Positions 56,106 to 64,000 of a stretch of DNA of 64,000 bases are shown piece after piece. The translations under genes and the position numbers were made by a program. Position 1 is the first letter of the stretch. Each line of letters opens with the position of its first letter. The stretch is from positions 2,108,001-2,172,000 of the forward strand of contig NZ_JAOEAL010000001.1 of NCBI RefSeq assembly GCF_029835735.1, written 5' to 3'. Source of the DNA: Shewanella sp. GD04112. Its GTDB lineage: Bacteria; Pseudomonadota; Gammaproteobacteria; Enterobacterales; Shewanellaceae. Below the pieces are notes generated by a model. That model had not been told where the DNA came from. It did not search any database and saw only the letters and a program-made list of their open reading frames with translations.

Positions 56106-58051
56106 GCTCAAAGGTTGAAACAGAGCTGCTTTCATTACAAATCATCGCGACAAAAGATTTGGGCTTCGTTATTCCTTGCTATCAGCGCCCATACGTCTGG
56201 CGTGAAGAAGAAGTGATTAAGTTATTTGACGACGTTCGAGATGCTTATTTAGCTAAAGAGCCACATTACTTTATTGGCAGTGTCTTGAGTGCGTTAAATG
56301 GTGATAAAAGCGAATATGAGCTGATCGATGGGCAGCAAAGAACCACAACATTGATGTTGTTATCACTTGCCTTCAAGGCTGTAGGGATTGAGACTCAGCT
56401 GGCTCATGTGAGTATCAAAGGTGAAAATCCAAGATTAACGTTCGAAATCAGAGAGTCAGTGCGGAACTTGCTTGGCAGCTACGCGGGACTGGACAAGATT
56501 ACGAAACCCGGTGAAGAAGATATTCGTAAGGATGAGTATTTAGTACATTTAGAAGCTAACCTTACGATTCTGAGACAGCAAGTCGATAAGTTGGCAGAGC
56601 AATCAGACTTCGATATCCAAGGTTTTGCTGACTACATTTTTAACCAAGTGCAGTGGGTAAATAATATTGTTCCAGCATCTATGGATTTGAACCGGTTGTT
56701 TTCGAGTTTAAATACAGGTGGCATACAGCTAGAACCAGTTGATTTATTGAAAGCAAAGTTGTTCAAACACATAACAACAGATAAAGCCGTTTACAGCAGT
56801 ATTTGGCAAGCGTGTGAACATACCGATAACTATTTTGAGCGAAATCTGAGACAGATATTCAAAAATGCCGACTGGCAAACGTTGGAGTATACCGATCTTG
56901 CCAACTATCAGGCAGAGCTATTTCCTCTAGTCAGCTCTAGTAATAGTGTTCAACGAGTTGGTAAGTCAATTGCTGAGATAGCATCTGGATCATTGGACTT
57001 TGATGTCGAACCTGAACAATCTGAAAGTCAAAGCGATGATTTTGACGATGAGACCGTTTATTGTCGTTCAATTATCAGTTTTGAGTTGCTGTTGATTCAT
57101 ACACTCAGAATTTTTTGTACCCAGAAATCGTGGGATGATCTTACTCCTCGTATCCGTGCTAGCAATCTGATGTTGTGTTTTGAAGGGTTACTACAACATG
57201 ATGAACGAACCATTAAATCGTTTATCGAATTGTTATGGCAGGTTCGTTATCAGTTCGATACCTGGGTTGTGAAATGGGTCGAGCATGATGACAGAGAAGA
57301 TGCTCAGTTACGTTTAACCTCGATTAGTAAGAATAAAGCCTATATCAATCGTAAAGCCAAAGAACTTGGTTTACTGGCACAATTGCAAGCCGTGCGAAAC
57401 TTTACAGGTGATCGCTCAGCCCAGTATTGGTTAACAGCGTTTTTATGTCGATTGGTTGCTGATCCTAAAGCGAATGATGAAGACGTGGTTACGCTATTGG
57501 AGAGCATCGACAATAAAATGTCGCTTACTAGGGAAACGCAAAAAGAAGCTAGCTTTAAACTTGCATCAGATATTTCGCCACAAACGATCCCTTGGGAAGA
57601 TCAAGCTATCTATCTTAAAAGTTCTTTGGGAACTCGATTCGAACATTATTGGTTTCAGAAGCTGGAATACTTACTCTGGAAAAACGGTGATAAAACCAAT
57701 GATGATAAGTTAAAACGTTATCGGATCACTTCGAAAAATTCGGTTGAGCACGTTCATCCTCAAAATGAAGAGTACCATCATGAGCTAGAAAAGAGCCCAT
57801 TAAATGCTTTTGGTAATTTAGTGCTTCTAAGCCTTGGTGAAAACTCATCATATAGCAACCAAACGGTAGCAAAGAAAAAAGCGGATTTTGATTCCAAGCC
57901 GCGCTACGACGCGTTAAAGCTGAAAGATATTTTTGAGACGTACACACAATCAAATGGCCAATGGTCTGCTATCGAAATAGATAAACATCAGCAAAAAATG
58001 TTGAAATTATTGGAAAAACATTACATGGAAGGAGTAGTCAATGGTCAGTAG
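56102..58051 (+). CDS. DUF262-DUF1524 (GmrSD-like) nuclease
   Basis: This 649-aa protein has an N-terminal DUF262 domain (VIPCYQRPYVWREEEVIKLF and LIDGQQRTTTLML, Asp76 to Arg80). Its C-terminal DUF1524 HNH-type nuclease domain is seen as SVEHVHPQN, then LNAFGNLVLLSLGENSSYSN (about residues 555-605). Single-chain GmrSD enzymes of this build degrade modified phage DNA, and SspE-type members act on phosphorothioate-marked systems. Here it sits inside a type I operon and overlaps hsdR by 11 bp, so it may act as a second line when phage DNA resists type I cleavage. The target modification is unknown. Confidence 0.87.
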   Translation: MSSKVETELLSLQIIATKDLGFVIPCYQRPYVWREEEVIKLFDDVRDAYLAKEPHYFIGSVLSALNGDKSEYELIDGQQRTTTLMLLSLAFKAVGIETQLAHVSIKGENPRLTFEIRESVRNLLGSYAGLDKITKPGEEDIRKDEYLVHLEANLTILRQQVDKLAEQSDFDIQGFADYIFNQVQWVNNIVPASMDLNRLFSSLNTGGIQLEPVDLLKAKLFKHITTDKAVYSSIWQACEHTDNYFERNLRQIFKNADWQTLEYTDLANYQAELFPLVSSSNSVQRVGKSIAEIASGSLDFDVEPEQSESQSDDFDDETVYCRSIISFELLLIHTLRIFCTQKSWDDLTPRIRASNLMLCFEGLLQHDERTIKSFIELLWQVRYQFDTWVVKWVEHDDREDAQLRLTSISKNKAYINRKAKELGLLAQLQAVRNFTGDRSAQYWLTAFLCRLVADPKANDEDVVTLLESIDNKMSLTRETQKEASFKLASDISPQTIPWEDQAIYLKSSLGTRFEHYWFQKLEYLLWKNGDKTNDDKLKRYRITSKNSVEHVHPQNEEYHHELEKSPLNAFGNLVLLSLGENSSYSNQTVAKKKADFDSKPRYDALKLKDIFETYTQSNGQWSAIEIDKHQQKMLKLLEKHYMEGVVNGQ

Positions 58052-61000
58052 TACTAACGAGCAGGCGTTAGAGGCTAGTATTGAAAGAGCCCTCACAGGT
58101 CATTGCCTTGAAGATCAAAAAGCAGGCATTTCTGATGGGATTGTTACGCCATATGGTGTGAACCATTGCGGCTACATGTCAGGCTTTCCATCTGATTTCA
58201 ATATGCAATATGCCATTGATGAACGTTTCTTCTGGCAATTTCTGCAAAAGACACAAGAAGTAGAGCTGGCCAAACTGCAAAAGAACAATCCCTCAGATTG
58301 GCAGCGTAAGTTACTCGAACGATTTGACCGACTGATTAAGAAGCATGGCATTCTTCATTTACTTAAGAAAGGGCTAAGCGTAGACGATGCTCATTTCAAT
58401 TTGCTCTATCCAGCCCCTCTGGCAAGCAGTAGTGTGAAGGTAAAGCAAAACTTTGCGGATAACGTGTTTAGTTGTACTCGGCAGGTGCGCTATTCCATGG
58501 AAAATCCCCTACAAGAAATCGACATGGTATTGTTTATCAACGGAATACCATTGATAACGCTAGAGTTGAAGAACGCATGGACGGGGCAAACTGCACGTTA
58601 TCACGGCCAAAAGCAGTATCGAGATGATCGAGATGCATCTCAGCCATTGCTGACCTTTGGCCGCTGCCTAGTGCATATGGCGGTCGATACCGACGAAGTG
58701 TATATGACCACCAAGTTATCGGGTGGCAGTACCTTCTTCTTGCCGTTCAATAAAGGACACAATCTTGGACAAGGTAATCCGCCGAATCCATCTGGCCATA
58801 AAACGGCATACCTATGGCATGAAGTATTCACCAAAGAAAGCTTGGCAAATATTATCCAGCATTTTGTGCGTCTGGATGGGTCAAGCAAAGATCCATTACC
58901 AAAGCGAACTCTGTTCTTTCCTCGATACCATCAATTGGATGTGGTGAGAAAATTAGTAGACCATGCTGCCCAGCACGGTGTCGGTCAGACTTATTTAATT
59001 CAACACTCGGCTGGTTCAGGTAAGTCTAATTCGATTACCTGGGCAGCTTATCAGTTAATTGAAACCTATCCTGCATCGTCTGATGTGGCAGGCGGAAAAA
59101 GCTTGGAGCAGCCGTTATTTGACTCTGTAATTGTGGTTACCGATAGACGCCTATTGGACAAGCAGTTGCGGGATAACATTAAAGAGTTTTCTGAAGTAAA
59201 GAACATTATTGCCCCGGCGAACAAGTCATCTGAGCTTAAGCAGGCGCTCGAAAATGGCAAAAAGATCATCATAACGACGATTCAGAAATTTCCGTTCATT
59301 ATTGATGGTATCGCTGATCTTAGTGACAAGCGCTTTGCGGTGATTATCGATGAAGCACACAGCTCACAGTCTGGCTCGGCGCATGACAATATGAACCGAG
59401 CGATGGGCAAATCTGAAGTCGATGAGGCCGAAGATGCCCAGGATAAAATCCTTCAGGCGATGAAATCGCGCAAGATGCGAGGGAATGCATCGTACTTGGC
59501 ATTTACAGCCACACCCAAAAACAGCACTTTAGAGAAATTTGGTCAACGCCAAGAAGATGGCTCTTTCAAGCCGTTTCACTTGTATTCCATGAAACAAGCC
59601 ATTGAAGAAGGCTTCATCTTGGATGTGCTGGCAAATTATACGACGTACAAAAGTTATTATGAGATTGAGAAATCAATCGCTGATAACCCTGAGTTTGATA
59701 CCAAAAAGGCGCAGAAAAAACTCAGAGCTTATGTAGAACGAAGCCAGCAAACGATTGATACCAAGGCAGAGATTATGCTGGAGCATTTTGTTCCACATGT
59801 AGTGAATGCGAAAAAGCTCAAAGGTAAAGGTAAGGGAATGGTGGTCACTCAAAATATTGAGACGGCCATTCGATACTACAAAGCGATAAGGCGGATACTT
59901 GAGGAGCAAGGGAACCCCTTTAAAATTGCCATTGCTTTCTCAGGAACCAAAGAAGTTGATGGTATTGAATATACCGAAGCAGATATTAATGGTTTTGCCG
60001 AGTCAGATACCAAAGATATGTTTGATACTGATGAGTATCGACTTTTAGTGGTTGCAAACAAGTATCTGACTGGGTTTGACCAGCCTAAGCTTTGTGCCAT
60101 GTATGTGGATAAGAAGCTCGCCAGTGTCTTGTGTGTCCAGACATTATCTCGTCTCAATCGAAGTGCGCCTAAATGGGGTAAAAAAACAGAAGACCTGTTT
60201 GTTTTAGACTTTTTCAACTCGGTTGAAGATATTCAGTCAGCATTCGATCCTTTCTACACAGCAACGTCGTTGTCCCAGGCTACAGATATAAACGTGCTGC
60301 ACGAATTGAAAGATGAAATGGATGATGTAGGTGTGTACGAGTGGTATGAAGTTGAAGACTTTGTGACACGTTATTTCAAGAATGAAGACGCCCAAACACT
60401 CAGCCCAATCATTGATGTCGCAGCAGCACGGTTTGACCATGAGCTGGAGCTTGAAGCTGAAGCTAAAGTGGACTTTAAGATTAAAGCCAAGCAGTTCGTG
60501 AAAATCTATGGGCAGATGGCTTCTATCATGCCTTATGAAATGGTCTGCTGGGAAAAACTGTTTTGGTTCCTGAAGTTTTTAATACCAAAATTGAAAGTGG
60601 AAGATCCCGATGCAGATGCTATTGATGAGCTTCTCGATTCTGTCGATCTGAGTTCATACGGTTTGCAACGTGTGAAGCTTAACCACAGCATTAAACTTAG
60701 TGACCAAGAAGCGGAGCTTGATCCTCAAAATCCGAACCCACGTGGGGCGCATGGCGGTGAAAAAGAAACTGACCCGCTGGATGAAATCATTCGCACATTT
60801 AATGAGCGATGGTTCCAAGGCTGGAGTGCCACACCTGAAGAGCAAAAAGTTAAGTTTGTGAACATCGCTGAGAGTATCCGCAATCACCCAGATTTCGAAT
60901 CTAAATACAAAAACAACCCAGATCCTCATAATAGAGATTTGGCTTTCGAAAAAATGCTCAAGGAAATTATGCTGCAACGCCGTAAAGATGAACTTGAGCT

Positions 61001-61076
61001 CTACAAGTTGTTCGCAGGGGATTCAGCATTTAAAGCATCGTGGACGCAAAGTATGCAACGAATGGTAGGTATGTAG
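58041..61076 (+). CDS. hsdR: Type I restriction endonuclease subunit HsdR
   Basis: This 1011-aa motor and nuclease subunit has an N-terminal PD-(D/E)xK nuclease (DMVLFINGIPLITLELKNAW, about residues 155-174). Superfamily 2 translocase motifs include Walker A AGSGKSNS (Lys328), DEAH box Asp437-Glu438-Ala439-His440, LAFTATPKN and QTLSRLNR. A long helical C-terminus contacts the methyltransferase core. The gene overlaps the DUF262-DUF1524 gene by 11 bp. Classic operons place hsdR next to hsdM or hsdS, while here three additional genes intervene. The length is normal and no damage is apparent. Confidence 0.95.
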   Translation: MVSSTNEQALEASIERALTGHCLEDQKAGISDGIVTPYGVNHCGYMSGFPSDFNMQYAIDERFFWQFLQKTQEVELAKLQKNNPSDWQRKLLERFDRLIKKHGILHLLKKGLSVDDAHFNLLYPAPLASSSVKVKQNFADNVFSCTRQVRYSMENPLQEIDMVLFINGIPLITLELKNAWTGQTARYHGQKQYRDDRDASQPLLTFGRCLVHMAVDTDEVYMTTKLSGGSTFFLPFNKGHNLGQGNPPNPSGHKTAYLWHEVFTKESLANIIQHFVRLDGSSKDPLPKRTLFFPRYHQLDVVRKLVDHAAQHGVGQTYLIQHSAGSGKSNSITWAAYQLIETYPASSDVAGGKSLEQPLFDSVIVVTDRRLLDKQLRDNIKEFSEVKNIIAPANKSSELKQALENGKKIIITTIQKFPFIIDGIADLSDKRFAVIIDEAHSSQSGSAHDNMNRAMGKSEVDEAEDAQDKILQAMKSRKMRGNASYLAFTATPKNSTLEKFGQRQEDGSFKPFHLYSMKQAIEEGFILDVLANYTTYKSYYEIEKSIADNPEFDTKKAQKKLRAYVERSQQTIDTKAEIMLEHFVPHVVNAKKLKGKGKGMVVTQNIETAIRYYKAIRRILEEQGNPFKIAIAFSGTKEVDGIEYTEADINGFAESDTKDMFDTDEYRLLVVANKYLTGFDQPKLCAMYVDKKLASVLCVQTLSRLNRSAPKWGKKTEDLFVLDFFNSVEDIQSAFDPFYTATSLSQATDINVLHELKDEMDDVGVYEWYEVEDFVTRYFKNEDAQTLSPIIDVAAARFDHELELEAEAKVDFKIKAKQFVKIYGQMASIMPYEMVCWEKLFWFLKFLIPKLKVEDPDADAIDELLDSVDLSSYGLQRVKLNHSIKLSDQEAELDPQNPNPRGAHGGEKETDPLDEIIRTFNERWFQGWSATPEEQKVKFVNIAESIRNHPDFESKYKNNPDPHNRDLAFEKMLKEIMLQRRKDELELYKLFAGDSAFKASWTQSMQRMVGM

Positions 61077-61094
61077 GTAGAAAGGAGTGATGGT

Positions 61095-61517
61095 TTGCTG
61101 AAGGCAGTCTCAGAGTTGTTAGATGGGTCACCAGGCCTGAAAGGACGTCAAATTGCCAAGGAGCTGGGACTGGATAAGTCCCAAGTGAACTCGTTTCTTC
61201 ACAAAAACCAGGATACGTTTGTGAAAAACTCAAATCATGAATTGTGCTTGATACGGGCTCAGCATGTGGAAATTGATTTCGGTACAGGTTGGATTGATGA
61301 GAAAGCCTTTGAGAGTGCTATCGGTAAGCTTGCGTATCAAAAAGATGCAACAAAGGTAACATTTAAATCTTGTTGCGATCCACTAGAACTTACAGATCAT
61401 GCAAGCGTTATCTTACGTTTGCCAGTTAGTGATGAAGCCGTTACTGAAACGATGTCTGATCTAGGCATTGAAGCTATCAAAATAAATCACAGATGTGCGA
61501 ATATTAGTCAAAAATGA
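61095..61517 (+). CDS. Small winged-helix protein after hsdR
   Basis: This 140-aa protein of unknown family begins with a helix-turn-helix of marR/IclR-like type (LLDGSPGLKGRQIAKELGLD, then KSQVNSFLHKN, residues about 8-40). A second alpha-beta domain holds a cysteine pair (FKSCCDPLEL). The TTG start at 61095 is supported by GGAG seven bases upstream, and the gap to hsdR is only 18 bp, so it is probably the last gene of the restriction operon. It might regulate the operon or load an effector onto DNA. Confidence 0.6.
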   Translation: MLKAVSELLDGSPGLKGRQIAKELGLDKSQVNSFLHKNQDTFVKNSNHELCLIRAQHVEIDFGTGWIDEKAFESAIGKLAYQKDATKVTFKSCCDPLELTDHASVILRLPVSDEAVTETMSDLGIEAIKINHRCANISQK

Positions 61518-61751
61518 CGATTAGCGTTATTTGTTTTAAATTTTTGTTGATTTTTTTGAAATGGAGCAAAAGCCATTAAATACAATTGGTTATGTTGTTA
61601 TTTTGAACTGAAATTAAGGAGTCGGATTCTCAGGGTAAGTCATTGGTCTAATTGAAGAAAATATCAAAAAACAGAAGTAATGCAAAAAGTAATGCAGCCC
61701 TATGTTTGACTTATATTGATTATGTTTTTCAATACGTTATGCCATGAAGTA
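61518..61751. other. Right inner end of the island, gene-free
   Basis: No gene is visible. The only recognisable element is the direct pair of AGTAATGC motifs at 61676-61683 and 61688-61695, spaced 12 bp like the left-arm pair at 33224 and 33236. They are the probable right-arm integrase sites. Confidence 0.6.
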
Positions 61752-61776
61752 GACTCCCTCTCTCACCGCCACATTC
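61752..61776 (+). repeat. Right attachment site (attR), 25-bp direct repeat
   Basis: This is an exact copy of 33091-33115, the tRNA-Ser 3' end plus CATTC. Only the last 20 bp of the tRNA are present here, so this is a displaced tRNA remnant, not a second tRNA gene. Confidence 0.92.
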
Positions 61777-61780
61777 TAAG

Positions 61781-61807
61781 AACCCGATCACATGGTCGGG
61801 TTTTTTC
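61781..61807 (+). terminator. Original tRNA-Ser terminator, now at the far island end
   Basis: AACCCGA (61781-61787) and TCGGGTT (61796-61802) form a stem followed by a T-rich run. Its place just after attR suggests it terminated tRNA-Ser before the island inserted. Confidence 0.75.
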
Positions 61808-61901
61808 TTTTCTATCATAAACCTATGAATTATAGTTGCTAAATCCAATGGCTTACCAACCTTTGGCACCTTAAGGTGGTACAAAAGGGTGGTACAAAAC
61901 G

Positions 61902-63311
61902 ATGGCATTTATGACTCAACCATACCGCGATCCAAAGTCACGAATCTGGAAAATCCGCAAGGGCATTCCTCAGCATTTACGCCCCTTTCTTGATGGCAAA
62001 GTAGAGCTAAAACGAAGCCTAAAAACTCAAGATGCCTATGAAGCCAAAACAAAGGCTGCTGAAGTGATCGCGGAGTTCGAGTCTATTATTGCTCTGGCTC
62101 AGTCACGTTATGATAATCAAGAGAACGAGCTGAAAATAACGCCTGCTCAGTTAGATACTATTGTCAGCTACTGGATGGCTCGTGAGCATGGGCGGCTGAG
62201 GTTGGCTGACATTCAAGCAAGATATCTGCTCGAGACTCCCGATGGACTCGAAGCGATGACGGAGTGGTTTAGTGAGCCGCTAGTAGTGCTCTATGCTGCA
62301 AGAGACACAAGCCGTCAACAGGCAGAAGAACAACTCTTTGTGCGGTACATGAGTGCATTTATTGATGAAGCTCTTGAACTTTCACAATGTCAACTCTATG
62401 AACATTCTGTAAGACTGTATCTAGCTACCCAATTAGCAAAAGCTTGTATCAGGCTCTGTAATTCTGCAATCGACCATGAAGAACTCGCTCGGCGGGATAT
62501 AAATCGAGGCTTTGAGCCAAATCTACCTGATACGAAGATCGAACCTACAGAACCGAGTGGTGATGCATTACAGCAGCTTAAGGATTTAGGTTTTGTCGTT
62601 ATATCCACCAGCAGTTCAACTCCAAGTAAACAAAGTGAAGGTGAGTTATCTGCATCTTCTAGTGTTTCACAACTGATTGACTGGGTGAATAATCAGAAGA
62701 AGACTGTGAGCTCAGAGGTTGCCTTTAGATCATGGCAAGGTGACCGCAATCGCCCTTGTGAGCGACTGATAGAGTTTTTTGCCGATAAGCCTATTGGTCA
62801 AATCCAAAAGCTAGACATGCGTAATTTCTTCAATTGGATTATTCGCTGCCCGAGTAAACCGAGCCAAGAGATACGAGCATTATCCTTCAAGAAGCAAATT
62901 GATATCGCAGATAAACATGGCTTGGCTCGTGTGAGCATCAATACTGCTGACAAGGAACTCAAGCTGATTTCGGGGTATTTCCAACAGGCAGTCAAGTTGG
63001 ACATCTTGCCGAAGAATCCTTGCCATCAAGTATCGCCCGGCAAAGAAACGGTGAGGGTGATTAGAGATCCGGGCTATTCAAATGCCGAACTGACAAAGAT
63101 TTTCTCCCTACCACTGTTTAGGCAACGTACCAATGCTCAAAAGGCAAGGTACGGTGAAGCTCCCTATTGGTTGCCTGTTATTCTGGCCTATACAGGAGCA
63201 AGGGCAGAGGAGATTGCTCAGCTTTACGTGAAAGATATCAAACAAGATAGCGATAATAGCGAGCAATGGTATTTCGGTAATCATCCCATTTTTAATGGAC
63301 GCCAGAAGTAG
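61902..63311 (+). pseudogene. Second tyrosine integrase, truncated by an IS3-family element
   Basis: The remaining 469 aa include an N-terminal DUF6538-like segment (YRDPKSRIWKIRKGIPQHLRPFL, about residues 6-28), a SAM-like core-binding region (about 255-370) and the first catalytic Arg in LAYTGARAEEIAQLYVKDI. The reading frame then runs into insertion-sequence DNA after WYF and stops at 63311. The His-x-x-Arg and Tyr boxes of the active site are missing, so it is inactive unless the rest lies beyond the insertion. Direct repeats GGTGGTACAAAA just before the start may be its own arm sites. It marks another element in tandem at the same tRNA. Confidence 0.85.
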
Positions 63312-64000
63312 AAGTCTGAGTTATTAAGTTATCTTTAAACTTGGGTGGTATCCCACCCAAGGCTTTGTTTGGTCGTTCATTGTTGTAAAACCACAGCCAT
63401 TCTGTCGCATACTCCTGAACCTCGGCAATACTGCTGAATAAATATTGGTTTAGCCACTCGTAGCGAACTGTACGGTTGTAGCGCTCCACATAGGCATTTT
63501 GCTGTGGATTGCCTGGCTGAATAAACTTCAGTGTCACATCGTTGGCTTCTGCCCAGCTTTTGAGGACAGAGCCAATGTACTCAGGACCATTGTCGCTTCT
63601 GATTTCCTTGGGCTTGCCACGCCATTCAATCACGTGATTAAGCGTGCGGACAACACGCTCAGCTGGCAGCGAGAAGTCGACCTCTATCGCCAAGCCTTCC
63701 CGGTTAAAGTCATCAATGATATTGAGCAGCCGGAAACTGCGGCCATCTTCCAGTTGGTCATGCATAAAATCCATCGACCAGCACTGGTTCTTCATCTGTG
63801 GCACCGCCAAAGGCTCAGGCTTTTCACGTGTCAGCCGTTTCTTGGGTTTTATCCTTAAATTCAGCTCCAGCTCGCGGTAAATGCGCAGCACACGCTTATG
63901 GTTCCAGCCACAACGTTTTACATTGCGCAGGTAGTAGAAGCACATGCCAAAGCCCCAATTCCGGTAAGTCGTGGTTAAGCGCAGCAGCCAGTCCGCAATT
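63275..64000. mobile_element. IS3-family insertion sequence, partial
   Basis: One end of the element lies somewhere between about 63275 and 63300, where integrase similarity stops and the transposase gene ends. The exact terminal repeat and target duplication cannot be set because the other end is beyond the window. It interrupts the second integrase gene. Confidence 0.75.
63292..64000 (-). CDS. IS3-family transposase OrfB, partial at window end
   Basis: The C-terminal 235 or so residues of an rve/DDE transposase are read on the minus strand. The frame is open to the window edge (upstream residues IADWLLRLTTTYRNWGFG). It has the HTH_21-type end (KRVLRIYRELELNLRIKP), then Asp in QCWSMDFMHDQLEDG, Asp in IRSDNGPEYI and Glu in YVERYNRTVRYEWL, completing the DDE triad. 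The closing WLWFYNNERPNKALGG is typical of IS3 OrfB. OrfA and the start lie outside the window. Confidence 0.92.
   Translation of the reverse strand, partial: IADWLLRLTTTYRNWGFGMCFYYLRNVKRCGWNHKRVLRIYRELELNLRIKPKKRLTREKPEPLAVPQMKNQCWSMDFMHDQLEDGRSFRLLNIIDDFNREGLAIEVDFSLPAERVVRTLNHVIEWRGKPKEIRSDNGPEYIGSVLKSWAEANDVTLKFIQPGNPQQNAYVERYNRTVRYEWLNQYLFSSIAEVQEYATEWLWFYNNERPNKALGGIPPKFKDNLITQTSTSGVH

Larger units (their letters stand above)
33091..61776. mobile_element. Genomic island integrated at tRNA-Ser, about 28.7 kb
   Basis: The element is bounded by exact 25-bp direct repeats, the left within tRNA-Ser. It has a tyrosine integrase at the left end and AGTAATGC arm-type motifs inside both ends. 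Cargo is a satellite-phage-like block (33.4-39.9 kb), a leftward block with ParDE-like, LRAT-fold, DUF2787 and RadC genes (39.9-45.0 kb), and a defence block (45.5-61.5 kb). No conjugation, capsid or terminase gene is visible, so transfer would need a helper. Several genes are frameshifted, indicating partial decay. Confidence 0.85.

Noticed and set aside
61752..61776. Second tRNA-Ser gene at the right end
   Set aside because: Only the last 20 bp of the tRNA are present. The anticodon arm and acceptor 5' strand are missing, so it is the attachment-site copy.
33091..64000. CRISPR array or cas genes in the defence region
   Set aside because: No regularly spaced repeats and no Cas-like proteins were seen. 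The repeats present are attachment, arm and operator-type elements.

Overview
The window reads as a Shewanella-like gammaproteobacterial chromosome. This is inferred from protein character and gene order, not from a database search. The left half (1-33110) is ordinary core genome. The right half (33111-64000) is a mobile, accessory region inserted at a tRNA-Ser gene.

Core half, in order: a fused SpmA/SpmB-type membrane protein (10-1236); on the minus strand an envelope lipid-transport operon, two half-size LetA (PqiA-type) proteins followed by the seven-MCE-domain LetB; then plus-strand yebG (with a clear LexA box), msrC, proQ, prc and pepN, close to the E. coli prc-proQ-msrC-letA-letB neighbourhood. 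After a small DUF2835 protein comes a four-gene envelope cluster (DUF1302 outer-membrane protein, DUF1329 protein, YCF48-like propeller, RND/MMPL transporter), then the giant NAD-glutamate dehydrogenase, pyrD, zapC, adhE (minus), a MarC/YchE membrane protein and a chemoreceptor. The pyrD-zapC gap holds nine GATC (Dam) sites in about 97 bp.

At 33023-33110 lies tRNA-Ser(GGA). The last 20 bp of the tRNA plus 5 bp are repeated exactly at 61752-61776 and bound a 28.7-kb island. A P4-type integrase sits just inside the left end, and matching AGTAATGC arm-type motifs lie inside both ends. The left part of the island resembles a satellite-phage remnant: integrase, a one-polypeptide MNT-HEPN protein, an unknown protein with a 17-bp palindrome upstream, AlpA, a broken DUF3987 gene and a YagK/YfjJ-type protein. 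A leftward block follows: ParDE-like pair with a frameshifted toxin, LRAT-fold protein, short tyrosine recombinase, two DUF2787 paralogues, unknown proteins and RadC, plus a frameshifted second alpA.

The rightmost 16 kb of the island is a defence block. First comes a three-gene unit (unknown protein, WYL regulator, putative caspase/CHAT-like His-Cys protein). Then comes a CapW/BrxR-like WYL regulator ahead of a type I restriction-modification operon in which a DUF4268 nuclease-like protein and two DUF262 proteins are inserted between hsdS and hsdR, with a small winged-helix protein after hsdR.

Beyond the right att copy begins another integrase gene, cut short by an IS3-family element that runs off the window. 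The tRNA locus has therefore collected at least two elements in tandem. The best candidates for undescribed biology are the three-gene caspase-like unit and the composite restriction operon.
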